Assembly: GCA_045579195.1 (NCBI GenBank)
Contig: JAZNLR010000130.1
Location: 1-7,088 of the forward strand
Direction of reading: 5' to 3'
Length of the DNA: 7,088 nucleotides
From: JAZNLR01 sp045579195
GTDB lineage: Bacteria; Bacillota; Clostridia; Christensenellales; CAMQZB01
Part shown: one piece after another, positions 1 to 5,370 of the stretch
How positions within the stretch are numbered: the stretch's first letter is position 1
Layout of the letters: each line of letters starts with the position of its first letter
The notes under the pieces: generated by a model
Database searches by the model: none
What the model was told of the DNA's origin: nothing
What the model saw: the letters and a program-made list of their open reading frames with translations, nothing else
Program-made: the position numbers and the translations under genes

Positions 1-455
1 ATGACGAAACGGGATATATCATTTCCGGTGACGGCTTTGACGGAACGGGAACGATCCTTGTGAAAGACAGTGCATTCAACGCAAACGCAGGGTTCGCTAT
101 TTCTTCGGACGGAACGCTTGAGATGGAAATCACGGGTTGCGAGATTGAAACCAACGGCGTTGCTTTGGAATCCTGTGCGATGATCACGACCATTTCGGAT
201 TGCACCATCACGGTTGCTCCCGGTGTGACGATCAGCACGGCACCTTCTGCTGCGGTTGCTGCATCGCACGGCGGAACGGTTATCGTTGAGAACTGCACGA
301 TCGATGGAACGATGGAAGCTGTTTACAGCACGTATAGCTCCGGTGCAAACGGTAAGAGCAAGATCAGTGCAAAGAACAACACGCTCGCAGACACCATCGT
401 GTACACGGAGCTTTCCATGGATTACACCGGTGATAACTCGATCACGATCGAATAA
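1..455 (+). CDS. C-terminal part of a beta-helix-like (probably secreted or surface) protein, 5' end missing
   Basis: Only the last 150 codons are inside the window. The reading frame is open from position 3 to a TAA at 453-455, so the true start lies upstream; a GTG at 60 lies within the frame and is not needed as a start. The visible part is rich in Thr, Ile, Gly, Ser and Asn and has no hydrophobic segment. It carries short recurring turns of the type x-C-x-I/N-x-T-I (GCEIET, DCTITV, NCTIDG, NNTLAD), spaced roughly 20-30 residues apart, as in right-handed parallel beta-helix proteins such as polysaccharide-binding or -degrading and adhesin-like surface proteins. No LPXTG sorting signal or C-terminal membrane anchor is present; the protein ends in SITIE. 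The beta-helix reading is from composition and repeat spacing. The function, and any catalytic or anchoring domain upstream, cannot be judged. Confidence 0.72.
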   Translation, partial: DETGYIISGDGFDGTGTILVKDSAFNANAGFAISSDGTLEMEITGCEIETNGVALESCAMITTISDCTITVAPGVTISTAPSAAVAASHGGTVIVENCTIDGTMEAVYSTYSSGANGKSKISAKNNTLADTIVYTELSMDYTGDNSITIE

Positions 456-488
456 AGAAAAAAAATAGAACCGAGTAAGCTAAAAAAT

Positions 489-519
489 AAAAAAGCGATC
501 CGAAATGGATCGCTTTTTT
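489..519. terminator. Bidirectional intrinsic terminator between convergent genes
   Basis: A perfect 13-bp inverted repeat (489-501 with 507-519) has the core GCGATCC/GGATCGC, a 5-nt loop GAAAT, and A6/T6 ends that give a U-tract in both directions. It lies 34 bp after the beta-helix stop and 18 bp after the aminopeptidase stop on the other strand. It therefore probably ends both convergent transcripts. Confidence 0.9.
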
Positions 520-536
520 GATTGTGCTAAAGTTGA

Positions 537-1766
537 TCAGAATGCGAAGTTTCCGTCTTTCAAGATGACCAATTCTTCCCCGTTTTCTTTCGTTCCGATG
601 ACGGAGAGGTCTTTTGTTCCCACCATAAAGTCAACGTGCTCGATGGATTGGTTGAGACCGCGTGCCTTCATCTCCTCCTTCGTGAGGGTCTCTGCGTCGG
701 AAACGCAGGGATAAGCCTTTCCGATCGCAAAGTGGCAAGAGGCGTTCTCGTCAAACAGGGTGTTATAGAACAGCGTGTTCAGATTTGAGATGGTGGAATC
801 GTGCTGAACGAGCGCGATCTCGCCGAGGAAGTGTGCACCCTCGTCAGTTTCGATGATGTTCTTCAGCGTGTCAAAGCCCTGCGCCGCGGAGTACTCCACG
901 ATGCGGCCATTCTCAAAGCGCAATTTGAAATCCACGATGAGGTTTCCGTTGTGACAGAGGGGCATAGAGGAGACCAGCGTGCCGTTTGCCGTTCGAAGGT
1001 CGGGTGCGGTGAAGATTTCCTCGGTGGGCATATTTGCCGTGAATTTGACCCCATCCAGCGCGCGTTCTGCACCGCCGATGAAGACGTACTTCTCGGGAAG
1101 ACCGATGCTAAAGTTTGTTCCGAGCGAGTTGCGATAGGTGAGGGTCTTGAGGTTTGCTTCGTTCAAGATCTTGACACGGCGCTCCAGGTTCGACTGATGC
1201 TCCTCCCAGGCCTTGACTGCATCCGGGGTGTCGAGGCGCATCGTCTTGAAGATAAGCTGCCAGAGTTTTTCCAGGGCTTCCTCATCGGAGAGGTCGGGGA
1301 AGAGCTTCTTTGCCCAACCCACGCACGGCGCTGAAATAACGCACCAACGAATCGCGTTGGACATTGAGGCGTCGTAAAAACGGCTGCAAGCTGCGCGAAG
1401 CGCTCTGCTCGCTTTGGTGACGGCGTCGGGGTCGACGTCCGCAAAGATCTCGGGATCTTCAGACGCAATGACGACGTACGCTGCCTTGCGGTCCGCAATC
1501 GAGTTGCGCGCTTCCGCAACGTAAGAGGGGATCTGCTCCAAGAGCTCGGGTGCGGTGTTCTGATATTTGAGCTTCAGGAATTTTTCGTCGCTATACATCA
1601 TCGTGACGAGGCTTGCGCCGTTTTGATAAGCTGCCTCTGCGATCAGCCGTGCAAAGTCAGCGCACTCGATCGGCGTGTTCACGACGAGTTCCTGCCCTTT
1701 CTGCAGGTTGACGCCCACTTTGACGACGAGTCGCGCAAATTCCTTGAGTTGTTTTTCGTGTTTCAT
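537..1766 (-). CDS. M29-family metallo-aminopeptidase (AmpS/PepS/AmpT type)
   Basis: This 409-residue protein matches the full length of peptidase family M29, cytosolic two-metal enzymes that remove N-terminal residues from peptides. The family metal-site residues are recognisable: Glu250 in NMPTEEIF, Glu316 in FLGEIALV, His345 in ENASCHFAIGKAYP with Tyr352 after it, and His377 and Asp379 in EHVDFMVGT. This spacing is close to the one I recall for the Thermus AmpT enzyme. The N-terminal half (about 1-200) is the usual family domain, including RWCVISAP and WAKKLFPDLSDEEA. There is no signal peptide. The ATG at 1766 is supported by a GTGAGG ribosome site 7 nt upstream and by a consensus promoter. 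The gene is monocistronic, divergent from the PAP2 gene, and ends at the shared terminator 489-519. Substrate preference cannot be read from sequence; ampS or pepS would be possible names, but I do not commit to one. Confidence 0.93.
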   Translation of the reverse strand: MKHEKQLKEFARLVVKVGVNLQKGQELVVNTPIECADFARLIAEAAYQNGASLVTMMYSDEKFLKLKYQNTAPELLEQIPSYVAEARNSIADRKAAYVVIASEDPEIFADVDPDAVTKASRALRAACSRFYDASMSNAIRWCVISAPCVGWAKKLFPDLSDEEALEKLWQLIFKTMRLDTPDAVKAWEEHQSNLERRVKILNEANLKTLTYRNSLGTNFSIGLPEKYVFIGGAERALDGVKFTANMPTEEIFTAPDLRTANGTLVSSMPLCHNGNLIVDFKLRFENGRIVEYSAAQGFDTLKNIIETDEGAHFLGEIALVQHDSTISNLNTLFYNTLFDENASCHFAIGKAYPCVSDAETLTKEEMKARGLNQSIEHVDFMVGTKDLSVIGTKENGEELVILKDGNFAF

Positions 1767-1802
1767 ATGATAACCTCACTTCAAAAAAGTTTGTCTGTGA
1801 AT

Positions 1803-1831
1803 ATTATAAGGTTTGTTCTGCGCTTTGTCAA
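1803..1831 (-). promoter_or_regulatory. Sigma-A promoter of the M29 aminopeptidase gene
   Basis: Read on the minus strand, a perfect -35 TTGACA (1826-1831) and a perfect -10 TATAAT (1803-1808) are separated by 17 bp. The predicted start is near 1796, giving a leader of about 30 nt that carries GTGAGG before the ATG at 1766. Confidence 0.88.
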
Positions 1832-1848
1832 TCTTCGGGCGGTTTTTG

Positions 1849-1877
1849 TTGACAAGGGTGAAAAAGCAAGTTATAAT
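1849..1877 (+). promoter_or_regulatory. Sigma-A promoter of the PAP2 phosphatase gene
   Basis: A perfect -35 TTGACA (1849-1854) and a perfect -10 TATAAT (1872-1877) have a 17-bp spacer. The predicted start is near 1884. The short leader contains a run of eight T followed directly by the ribosome site AGGAGG at 1904-1909. The -35 lies only 17 bp from the -35 of the divergent aminopeptidase promoter. Confidence 0.9.
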
Positions 1878-1916
1878 CAAGCTATCAATTCGCTCTTTTT
1901 TTTAGGAGGAAGCCAT

Positions 1917-2780
1917 ATGGATTTTGAAATTTTGCGCGCCATTCAGGATCTCTTTTCAGGAAGCTTTTGGGATGGTTTTTTCAACTTCTGGACGTTTTTT
2001 GGAGAGGAAACGTTTGTCATCCTGCTGATTGCCGTCTTTTATTGGGGCATTGACCGCAGAACAGGGGAAGTGATGTTGTTTTCCTCGTTTGGCTCTCTTT
2101 GCGTCAACGGCATCTTGAAGGACGTCGTCAAGCGCCCCCGCCCGTTCGTGGAAGACCCCTCCGTTTATCGCTTAAAGCCTGACGGTCTCTTCGTCGGTGA
2201 CGTCCGTGAAGGATCGTTTTCTTTCCCCAGCGGACACGCACAGGGTTCATCGACCTTGCTTGCATCCATGAGCTTTAACTTAAAGCAGAAGAAGGTTTAC
2301 CTCATTTCTGCGGTCGTCATTCTGCTCGTTTGCCTTTCCCGCATCGTGCTCGGCGTGCATTTCCCGACAGACGTTCTGACCGGCCTTGTTCTTGGAATCG
2401 GCTTTGCGACCCTCTGCACCTTCCTCTTCAACCGCTTTTATGATAAGCGCGTTTGGATCTACTTCATTGCGGCAGCTGTGAGCATTCCGTTTATCCTCTT
2501 TGCGCCCGTTTCTGCAAACACCGTCAAGCTTGCAGGTGCTGTTTTCGGCTTTGCGGCAGGCTCGTTGCTTGAGGACAAGTTCGTGAAGTTCACGGTGGAC
2601 GGCGTTTGGTGGAAACGTGTTTTGCGCATCGTGCTTGGCGTTGCCATTTTGCTTGGCATCCGCATCGGCGTGAAGGCGATCTTGCCGCAGATGCTCGTGT
2701 GTGATTACTTCCGTTACGCTTTGATGCTCTTTGCGGGCTCCTTCCTTTATCCTTGGTTGTTCAAGGCAATTCGCCTTTGA
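1917..2780 (+). CDS. PAP2-family integral membrane phosphatase
   Basis: This 287-residue polytopic membrane protein carries all three signatures of the type 2 phosphatidic acid phosphatase superfamily: K68-x6-R75-P76 (KDVVKRPRP), P104-S-G-H107 (FPSGHAQGS, with the general acid/base His), and S141-R142-x5-H148-x3-D152 (SRIVLGVHFPTD, with the nucleophilic His148). Members dephosphorylate lipid phosphates such as undecaprenyl pyrophosphate, phosphatidic acid or phosphatidylglycerol phosphate; the substrate here is undetermined. Hydrophobic segments lie near 33-46, 52-66, 127-145, 152-171, 180-198, 202-217, 236-257 and 264-284. The last three lie beyond the catalytic core as a C-terminal membrane extension. 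I chose the ATG at 1917 because AGGAGG sits 7 nt upstream just after a consensus promoter. The open frame continues upstream to 1623, but that part is antisense to the aminopeptidase gene and precedes the promoter. It is a single-gene transcript ending at terminator 2793-2823. Confidence 0.93.
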   Translation: MDFEILRAIQDLFSGSFWDGFFNFWTFFGEETFVILLIAVFYWGIDRRTGEVMLFSSFGSLCVNGILKDVVKRPRPFVEDPSVYRLKPDGLFVGDVREGSFSFPSGHAQGSSTLLASMSFNLKQKKVYLISAVVILLVCLSRIVLGVHFPTDVLTGLVLGIGFATLCTFLFNRFYDKRVWIYFIAAAVSIPFILFAPVSANTVKLAGAVFGFAAGSLLEDKFVKFTVDGVWWKRVLRIVLGVAILLGIRIGVKAILPQMLVCDYFRYALMLFAGSFLYPWLFKAIRL

Positions 2781-2792
2781 TTTGATGAAAAC

Positions 2793-2823
2793 AAAAACGC
2801 CTCTTTTCAAAAGAGGCGTTTTT
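2793..2823. terminator. Bidirectional intrinsic terminator between the PAP2 and Na/Pi cotransporter genes
   Basis: A 13-bp perfect stem (2793-2805 with 2811-2823) has the core ACGCCTCTT/AAGAGGCGT, a short loop, and A5/T5 ends; the plus-strand U-run continues to 2825. It sits 12 bp after the PAP2 stop and 15 bp beyond the cotransporter stop, so it can serve both converging transcripts. Confidence 0.9.
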
Positions 2824-2838
2824 TTGATGTTGTTTTCG

Positions 2839-4473
2839 TTATGCTTTTTGAGAACCGGTCGGGTTTAGGATGCTGAAACCGACGTTGACCAAGTGATCTG
2901 CCACGCGCTCAAGACCTGAAACGGTGGAGAAGAAGTACGCCGAAGTGTCCGTCGAGCAGTTGCCCAAAGCAAGGCGTTGAACGTGTTTTGCGTTGAGTTC
3001 CTTTTTGAACGCATCCACGGTGTCTTCACGGGTGGTGAGTTCGGTCAAACAGCTTGCATCAAGATGATCGAATGCGTTGACCGCAACTTCAAACATATGG
3101 ATGATCTCATCATACATTTTTGAGATTTCCTCGCGTGCGACATCTGAAAATGCAAGTTCGCTTCCTCGCATTTGTTCACCGATCTCAAGGAAGTTTTCCG
3201 CGTGGTCGCCAATACGTTCCAAGTCGTTCAAGACGTGGAAGTATGAGCCGAGGGTCTGTTCTTCTTCATTGTTGACGAGCGGAGTCAACTTGATGAGAAA
3301 ACGTGTGAGTGCTTTGTTCGTGAAGTTGATGATCTTTTCATTTTCGCGAATTTCATCAGAGAGCGTTCCCTTGTCTTCAAACAGCGCAAGAAGCGCTTTT
3401 TCTATATTTTCTTTCGCGAGGTTTGCCATATAGTGAATTTCACGCTGGGTCTGCATAAGCGCGATCGGCGGGGTCTTCAACAGGCGATCGTCGACGAACT
3501 TCAATTTGCGGAGCTCTTCCTCCGGTTTCTTCTCGGGAATGACGGTTTCAGCAAATTTGACGAGTTGTTTGACGAAAGGAAGCAAGATCACGGTCGTCGT
3601 GATGTTGAAGATGACGTGGAACCAAGCGATCTGCATTTGCGGCGTCGGTGCGATCGTTGCAAGCAAGGCCGTCACTTTTGATGAGAGCGGCCAAAGAATT
3701 GCCGTAAAGAGAATCGTTCCAAGGATGTTGAACGTGAGGTGAATGAGTGCCGTACGCTTTGCGTTTGTGCTCGTTCCGATGCTGGCAATTGCCGCCGTGA
3801 TGCACGTTCCGATGTTTGAACCAAGGACGATGAAAAGTGCGTTTTCAACCGAAAGTGCGCCTTCGCCAACCATGATGATGACAACACCGGTCGCTGCGGA
3901 AGAGCTTTGGAGAATACCAGTGAAAATCGCACCGATCAAAACAAGCAGAAGGGGGAATTCAATGACCTTGAAGATGTTTTTGAAGAAAACCTTGATCTCT
4001 TCGCCCGCGCAGGCAGCACTCATCAGGTCAAGACCGATGAAGATGATTCCCAATCCGCAAAGGATGTTTCCGATGTTTTTGAGTTTGTCCTCCTTGAAGA
4101 AGGTCATCATAACACCGACGAACGCAAGCAGGGTTGCGTAAAGTGAGACGTTGAGTGATTTCAGAGAAACGATGATACCCGTGACCGTCGTTCCGATGTT
4201 CGCACCCATGATGATGGAGGTCGCTTGAAACAGGGTCATAATGCCTGCATTGACGAAACCGATCACCATGACGGTGGTTGCTGAAGAGCTTTGAATGATT
4301 GCTGTCACCGCAGTTCCGACGCCGACGCCTGCGAAGCGGTTTTTGCTAATCGTTCCGAGCAGTTTTTTCATTCCTTTTCCTGCGCTTTTCTCAAGACCGT
4401 CACCCATCATGTTCATACCCGCAATGAACACGCCGACGCCTGCAAGCAGCGCAATGATGCTTTGCAAAATCAT
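2839..4473 (-). CDS. Na/Pi cotransporter family protein with C-terminal PhoU-like domain (NptA type)
   Basis: The 544-residue protein has the standard two-part build of this family. Residues 1-310 form a membrane domain with the duplicated Na/Pi-cotransporter repeat: QSSSATT (61-67) followed by GANIGTT (90-96), then QSSSAAT (189-195) followed by GSNIGT (218-223). The QSSS motifs of the two repeats form the sodium and phosphate binding site in SLC34-type carriers. Residues about 335-540 are a helical cytoplasmic PhoU-like domain with two E-R-x-x-D-H motifs, LERIGDHAEN (418-427) and LERVADHLVN (521-530), which in PhoU bind metal. The likely role is sodium-coupled phosphate uptake or export, with the PhoU-like tail regulating it; direction and substrate are inferred. 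The start is the ATG at 4473, with AAGGAG 11 nt upstream. No pst or pho genes lie nearby. The gene has its own promoter (4651-4680) and an unusually long, structured leader, and may also receive read-through from the MATE-ung operon. Confidence 0.93.
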   Translation of the reverse strand: MILQSIIALLAGVGVFIAGMNMMGDGLEKSAGKGMKKLLGTISKNRFAGVGVGTAVTAIIQSSSATTVMVIGFVNAGIMTLFQATSIIMGANIGTTVTGIIVSLKSLNVSLYATLLAFVGVMMTFFKEDKLKNIGNILCGLGIIFIGLDLMSAACAGEEIKVFFKNIFKVIEFPLLLVLIGAIFTGILQSSSAATGVVIIMVGEGALSVENALFIVLGSNIGTCITAAIASIGTSTNAKRTALIHLTFNILGTILFTAILWPLSSKVTALLATIAPTPQMQIAWFHVIFNITTTVILLPFVKQLVKFAETVIPEKKPEEELRKLKFVDDRLLKTPPIALMQTQREIHYMANLAKENIEKALLALFEDKGTLSDEIRENEKIINFTNKALTRFLIKLTPLVNNEEEQTLGSYFHVLNDLERIGDHAENFLEIGEQMRGSELAFSDVAREEISKMYDEIIHMFEVAVNAFDHLDASCLTELTTREDTVDAFKKELNAKHVQRLALGNCSTDTSAYFFSTVSGLERVADHLVNVGFSILNPTGSQKA

Positions 4474-4523
4474 TTTTTATCTATCTCCTTTGTATTTGTA
4501 ATCTCAAAAAAGGTAAAAAATAA

Positions 4524-4558
4524 GCGCAAAATTTTGTTTTCATAACAAAACTTTACGC
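4524..4558 (-). terminator. Terminator-like hairpin inside the Na/Pi cotransporter leader (candidate attenuator)
   Basis: On the minus-strand RNA, GCGUAAAGUUUUGUU (4558-4544) pairs with AACAAAAUUUUGCGC (4538-4524) over 15 bp, including two G-U wobbles, around the loop AUGAA. It is followed by UUAUUUUUU, ACC, then another U6. The U-tail is only on the minus-strand side and the plus direction has none, so it is oriented against the cotransporter transcript. It lies between the gene's promoter and its ribosome site. The stem is AU-rich, so termination strength is uncertain. Confidence 0.55.
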
Positions 4559-4644
4559 AAAGAATAAGAAACATTGTCAAACAAAATCTGTTTGACTTCA
4601 GTTGTCAAAGATGAAGTTGTTTTTTGCAAAACAAACACACTCAT
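4540..4644 (-). CDS. Possible 34-residue leader peptide ahead of the Na/Pi cotransporter gene
   Basis: An ATG at 4644-4642 opens a 34-codon frame (begins MSVFVLQKTT, ends SLRKVLL) that stops with TGA at 4542-4540, inside the 5-nt loop of the terminator-like hairpin. The ATG is 6 nt past the -10 hexamer, so it would lie at or next to the transcription start and be translated leaderless; there is no ribosome binding site. A ribosome at the stop codon would cover both arms of the hairpin. The frame is the same as that of the cotransporter gene, but stop codons separate them. A stop-free run of this length could arise by chance, so the coding call is tentative. Confidence 0.22.
   Translation of the reverse strand: MSVFVLQKTTSSLTTEVKQILFDNVSYSLRKVLL
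4576..4596 (-). repeat. 8-bp stem-loop in the Na/Pi cotransporter leader
   Basis: A perfect inverted repeat, GTCAAACA (4576-4583) and TGTTTGAC (4589-4596), surrounds a 5-nt loop. It precedes the terminator-like hairpin by 17 nt. Part of it (ATTTTGTTT on the RNA, 4587-4579) is also complementary to AAACAAAAT (4539-4531) in the downstream hairpin, so it could switch partners. Confidence 0.5.
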
Positions 4645-4650
4645 GGGCTC

Positions 4651-4680
4651 ATTATAGCAAAGCGAGAGCGGAAATGTCAA
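4651..4680 (-). promoter_or_regulatory. Sigma-A promoter of the Na/Pi cotransporter gene
   Basis: Read on the minus strand, -35 TTGACA (4675-4680) and -10 TATAAT (4651-4656) are both perfect, with an 18-bp spacer. The -10 is preceded by TGC, giving an extended -10 (TGnTATAAT). It begins 16 bp beyond the ung stop codon, so the cotransporter can be expressed independently of the upstream operon. Confidence 0.87.
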
Positions 4681-4696
4681 ACAAATTTAATCAGCA

Positions 4697-5365
4697 TTAA
4701 ATTGTTTTTGCCCAGTCGATGGGGGAACGACCAACGTTTTTCAAGAAGGAATTGGTCTTTGAAAAGTGTTTGCAACCAAAGAAACCGTTGTAAGCCGAGA
4801 GCGGTGAGGGATGCGCACACTCCAAGATGAGGTGTTTGCCCTTGTCGATCAGCGCTTTCTTGCTCCGCGCGTTTGCACCCCAGAGGAGGAAGACGACATT
4901 TTCCGTGTTTTCGGAGATCATTTGGATCACGCTGTCCGTAAACCAAGCCCAGCCGCACTTTGCATGCGAATTTGCCTGATGCGCACGAACGGTGAGCGCG
5001 GTGTTCAAAAGGAGAACGCCTTGCTTTGCCCAACCCGTAAGTTCTCCGGAAGTGGGGATGGGGCATCCGACGTCATTTTCAAGCTCGCGAAAGATATTTT
5101 CCAAAGATGGAGGTTTTTTCACTCCGGGCTTGACAGAGAAGCAAAGCCCGTGTGCCTGCCCTTCGTTGTGATATGGGTCCTGCCCGAGAATGACGACTTT
5201 GAGATTGGAAAATGGGGTAAAGCGGAAACAGTTGTATAAGTCGAACATATCGGGGTAGACGGTGTGCGTGCGATATTCTTCGATGAGGAATTTGCGAATC
5301 TTTTGATATCGCTCGTCCGCAAAGAGAGGCGCAAGCAGTTCATTCCAATCGCCGAGATCAACCAT
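4697..5365 (-). CDS. ung: Uracil-DNA glycosylase (family 1)
   Basis: This 222-residue protein is the usual length for bacterial Ung, which excises uracil from DNA to start base excision repair. The diagnostic motifs are in order: water-activating loop GQDPYH (61-66, catalytic Asp63), the PPSLENIFREL Pro-rich segment (85-95), LLLNTALTVR (118-127, with Asn121 for uracil recognition), LLWGANA (160-166), and the minor-groove loop HPSPLS (185-190, His185) followed by NGFFGCKHFS. All key residues are intact. It is the second gene of a minus-strand operon: its ATG lies 5 nt after the MATE stop, and its ribosome site GGAGG (5376-5380) lies in the last MATE codons, 10 nt from the start, so translational coupling is likely. 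No convincing terminator follows it; there is only an AT-only palindrome at the stop codon, then the cotransporter promoter. Confidence 0.97.
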   Translation of the reverse strand: MVDLGDWNELLAPLFADERYQKIRKFLIEEYRTHTVYPDMFDLYNCFRFTPFSNLKVVILGQDPYHNEGQAHGLCFSVKPGVKKPPSLENIFRELENDVGCPIPTSGELTGWAKQGVLLLNTALTVRAHQANSHAKCGWAWFTDSVIQMISENTENVVFLLWGANARSKKALIDKGKHLILECAHPSPLSAYNGFFGCKHFSKTNSFLKNVGRSPIDWAKTI

Positions 5366-5370
5366 AAGTT

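Larger units (their letters stand above)
4474..4644 (-). promoter_or_regulatory. Long structured 5' leader of the Na/Pi cotransporter gene, possible attenuator
   Basis: From the predicted start (about 4644) to the ATG at 4473 there are about 170 nt of AT-rich leader, far longer than the roughly 30-40 nt leaders of the other genes here. In transcript order it holds a weak 6-bp stem (4612-4617 with 4595-4600), an 8-bp stem with a 5-nt loop (4589-4596 with 4576-4583), the 15-bp terminator-like hairpin (4524-4558) with a U-rich tail, and then the ribosome site AAGGAG at 4485-4490. It matches no riboswitch class I can recognise. Regulation by attenuation is an inference from layout. Confidence 0.45.

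Noticed and set aside
801..1334. 177-codon plus-strand open frame antisense to the aminopeptidase gene
   Set aside because: It lies wholly inside a well-supported M29 gene on the other strand, has no ribosome site or promoter, and its protein resembles no family. It is a shadow frame.
1623..1916. N-terminal extension of the PAP2 phosphatase up to an ATG at 1623
   Set aside because: The extra 98 codons are antisense to the aminopeptidase gene and lie upstream of the PAP2 promoter and its AGGAGG site. The ATG at 1917 is the supported start.
2280..2810. 176-codon minus-strand open frame antisense to the PAP2 gene
   Set aside because: The product is a charge-rich, low-complexity reverse reading of membrane codons, and the frame starts within the terminator. 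No initiation signals.
3743..4141. 132-codon plus-strand open frame antisense to the Na/Pi cotransporter
   Set aside because: Nested in a clear gene on the other strand and without initiation signals or recognisable motifs.
4524..4558. The leader hairpin as simply the terminator of the MATE-ung operon
   Set aside because: It lies about 140 bp past ung and downstream of the cotransporter's own consensus promoter, so it must also affect that transcript. It could serve both, but not only ung.
4474..4644. Known riboswitch in the cotransporter leader
   Set aside because: The leader is AT-rich with simple hairpins and has none of the conserved cores I can recall for standard classes. No class can be named.
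4684..4703. AT-only palindrome at the ung stop codon as the ung terminator
   Set aside because: The 8-bp stem AATTTAAT/ATTAAATT contains no G-C pair and is followed only by TGTTTGACA, not a U-tract. It overlaps the next promoter, so it is unlikely to terminate.
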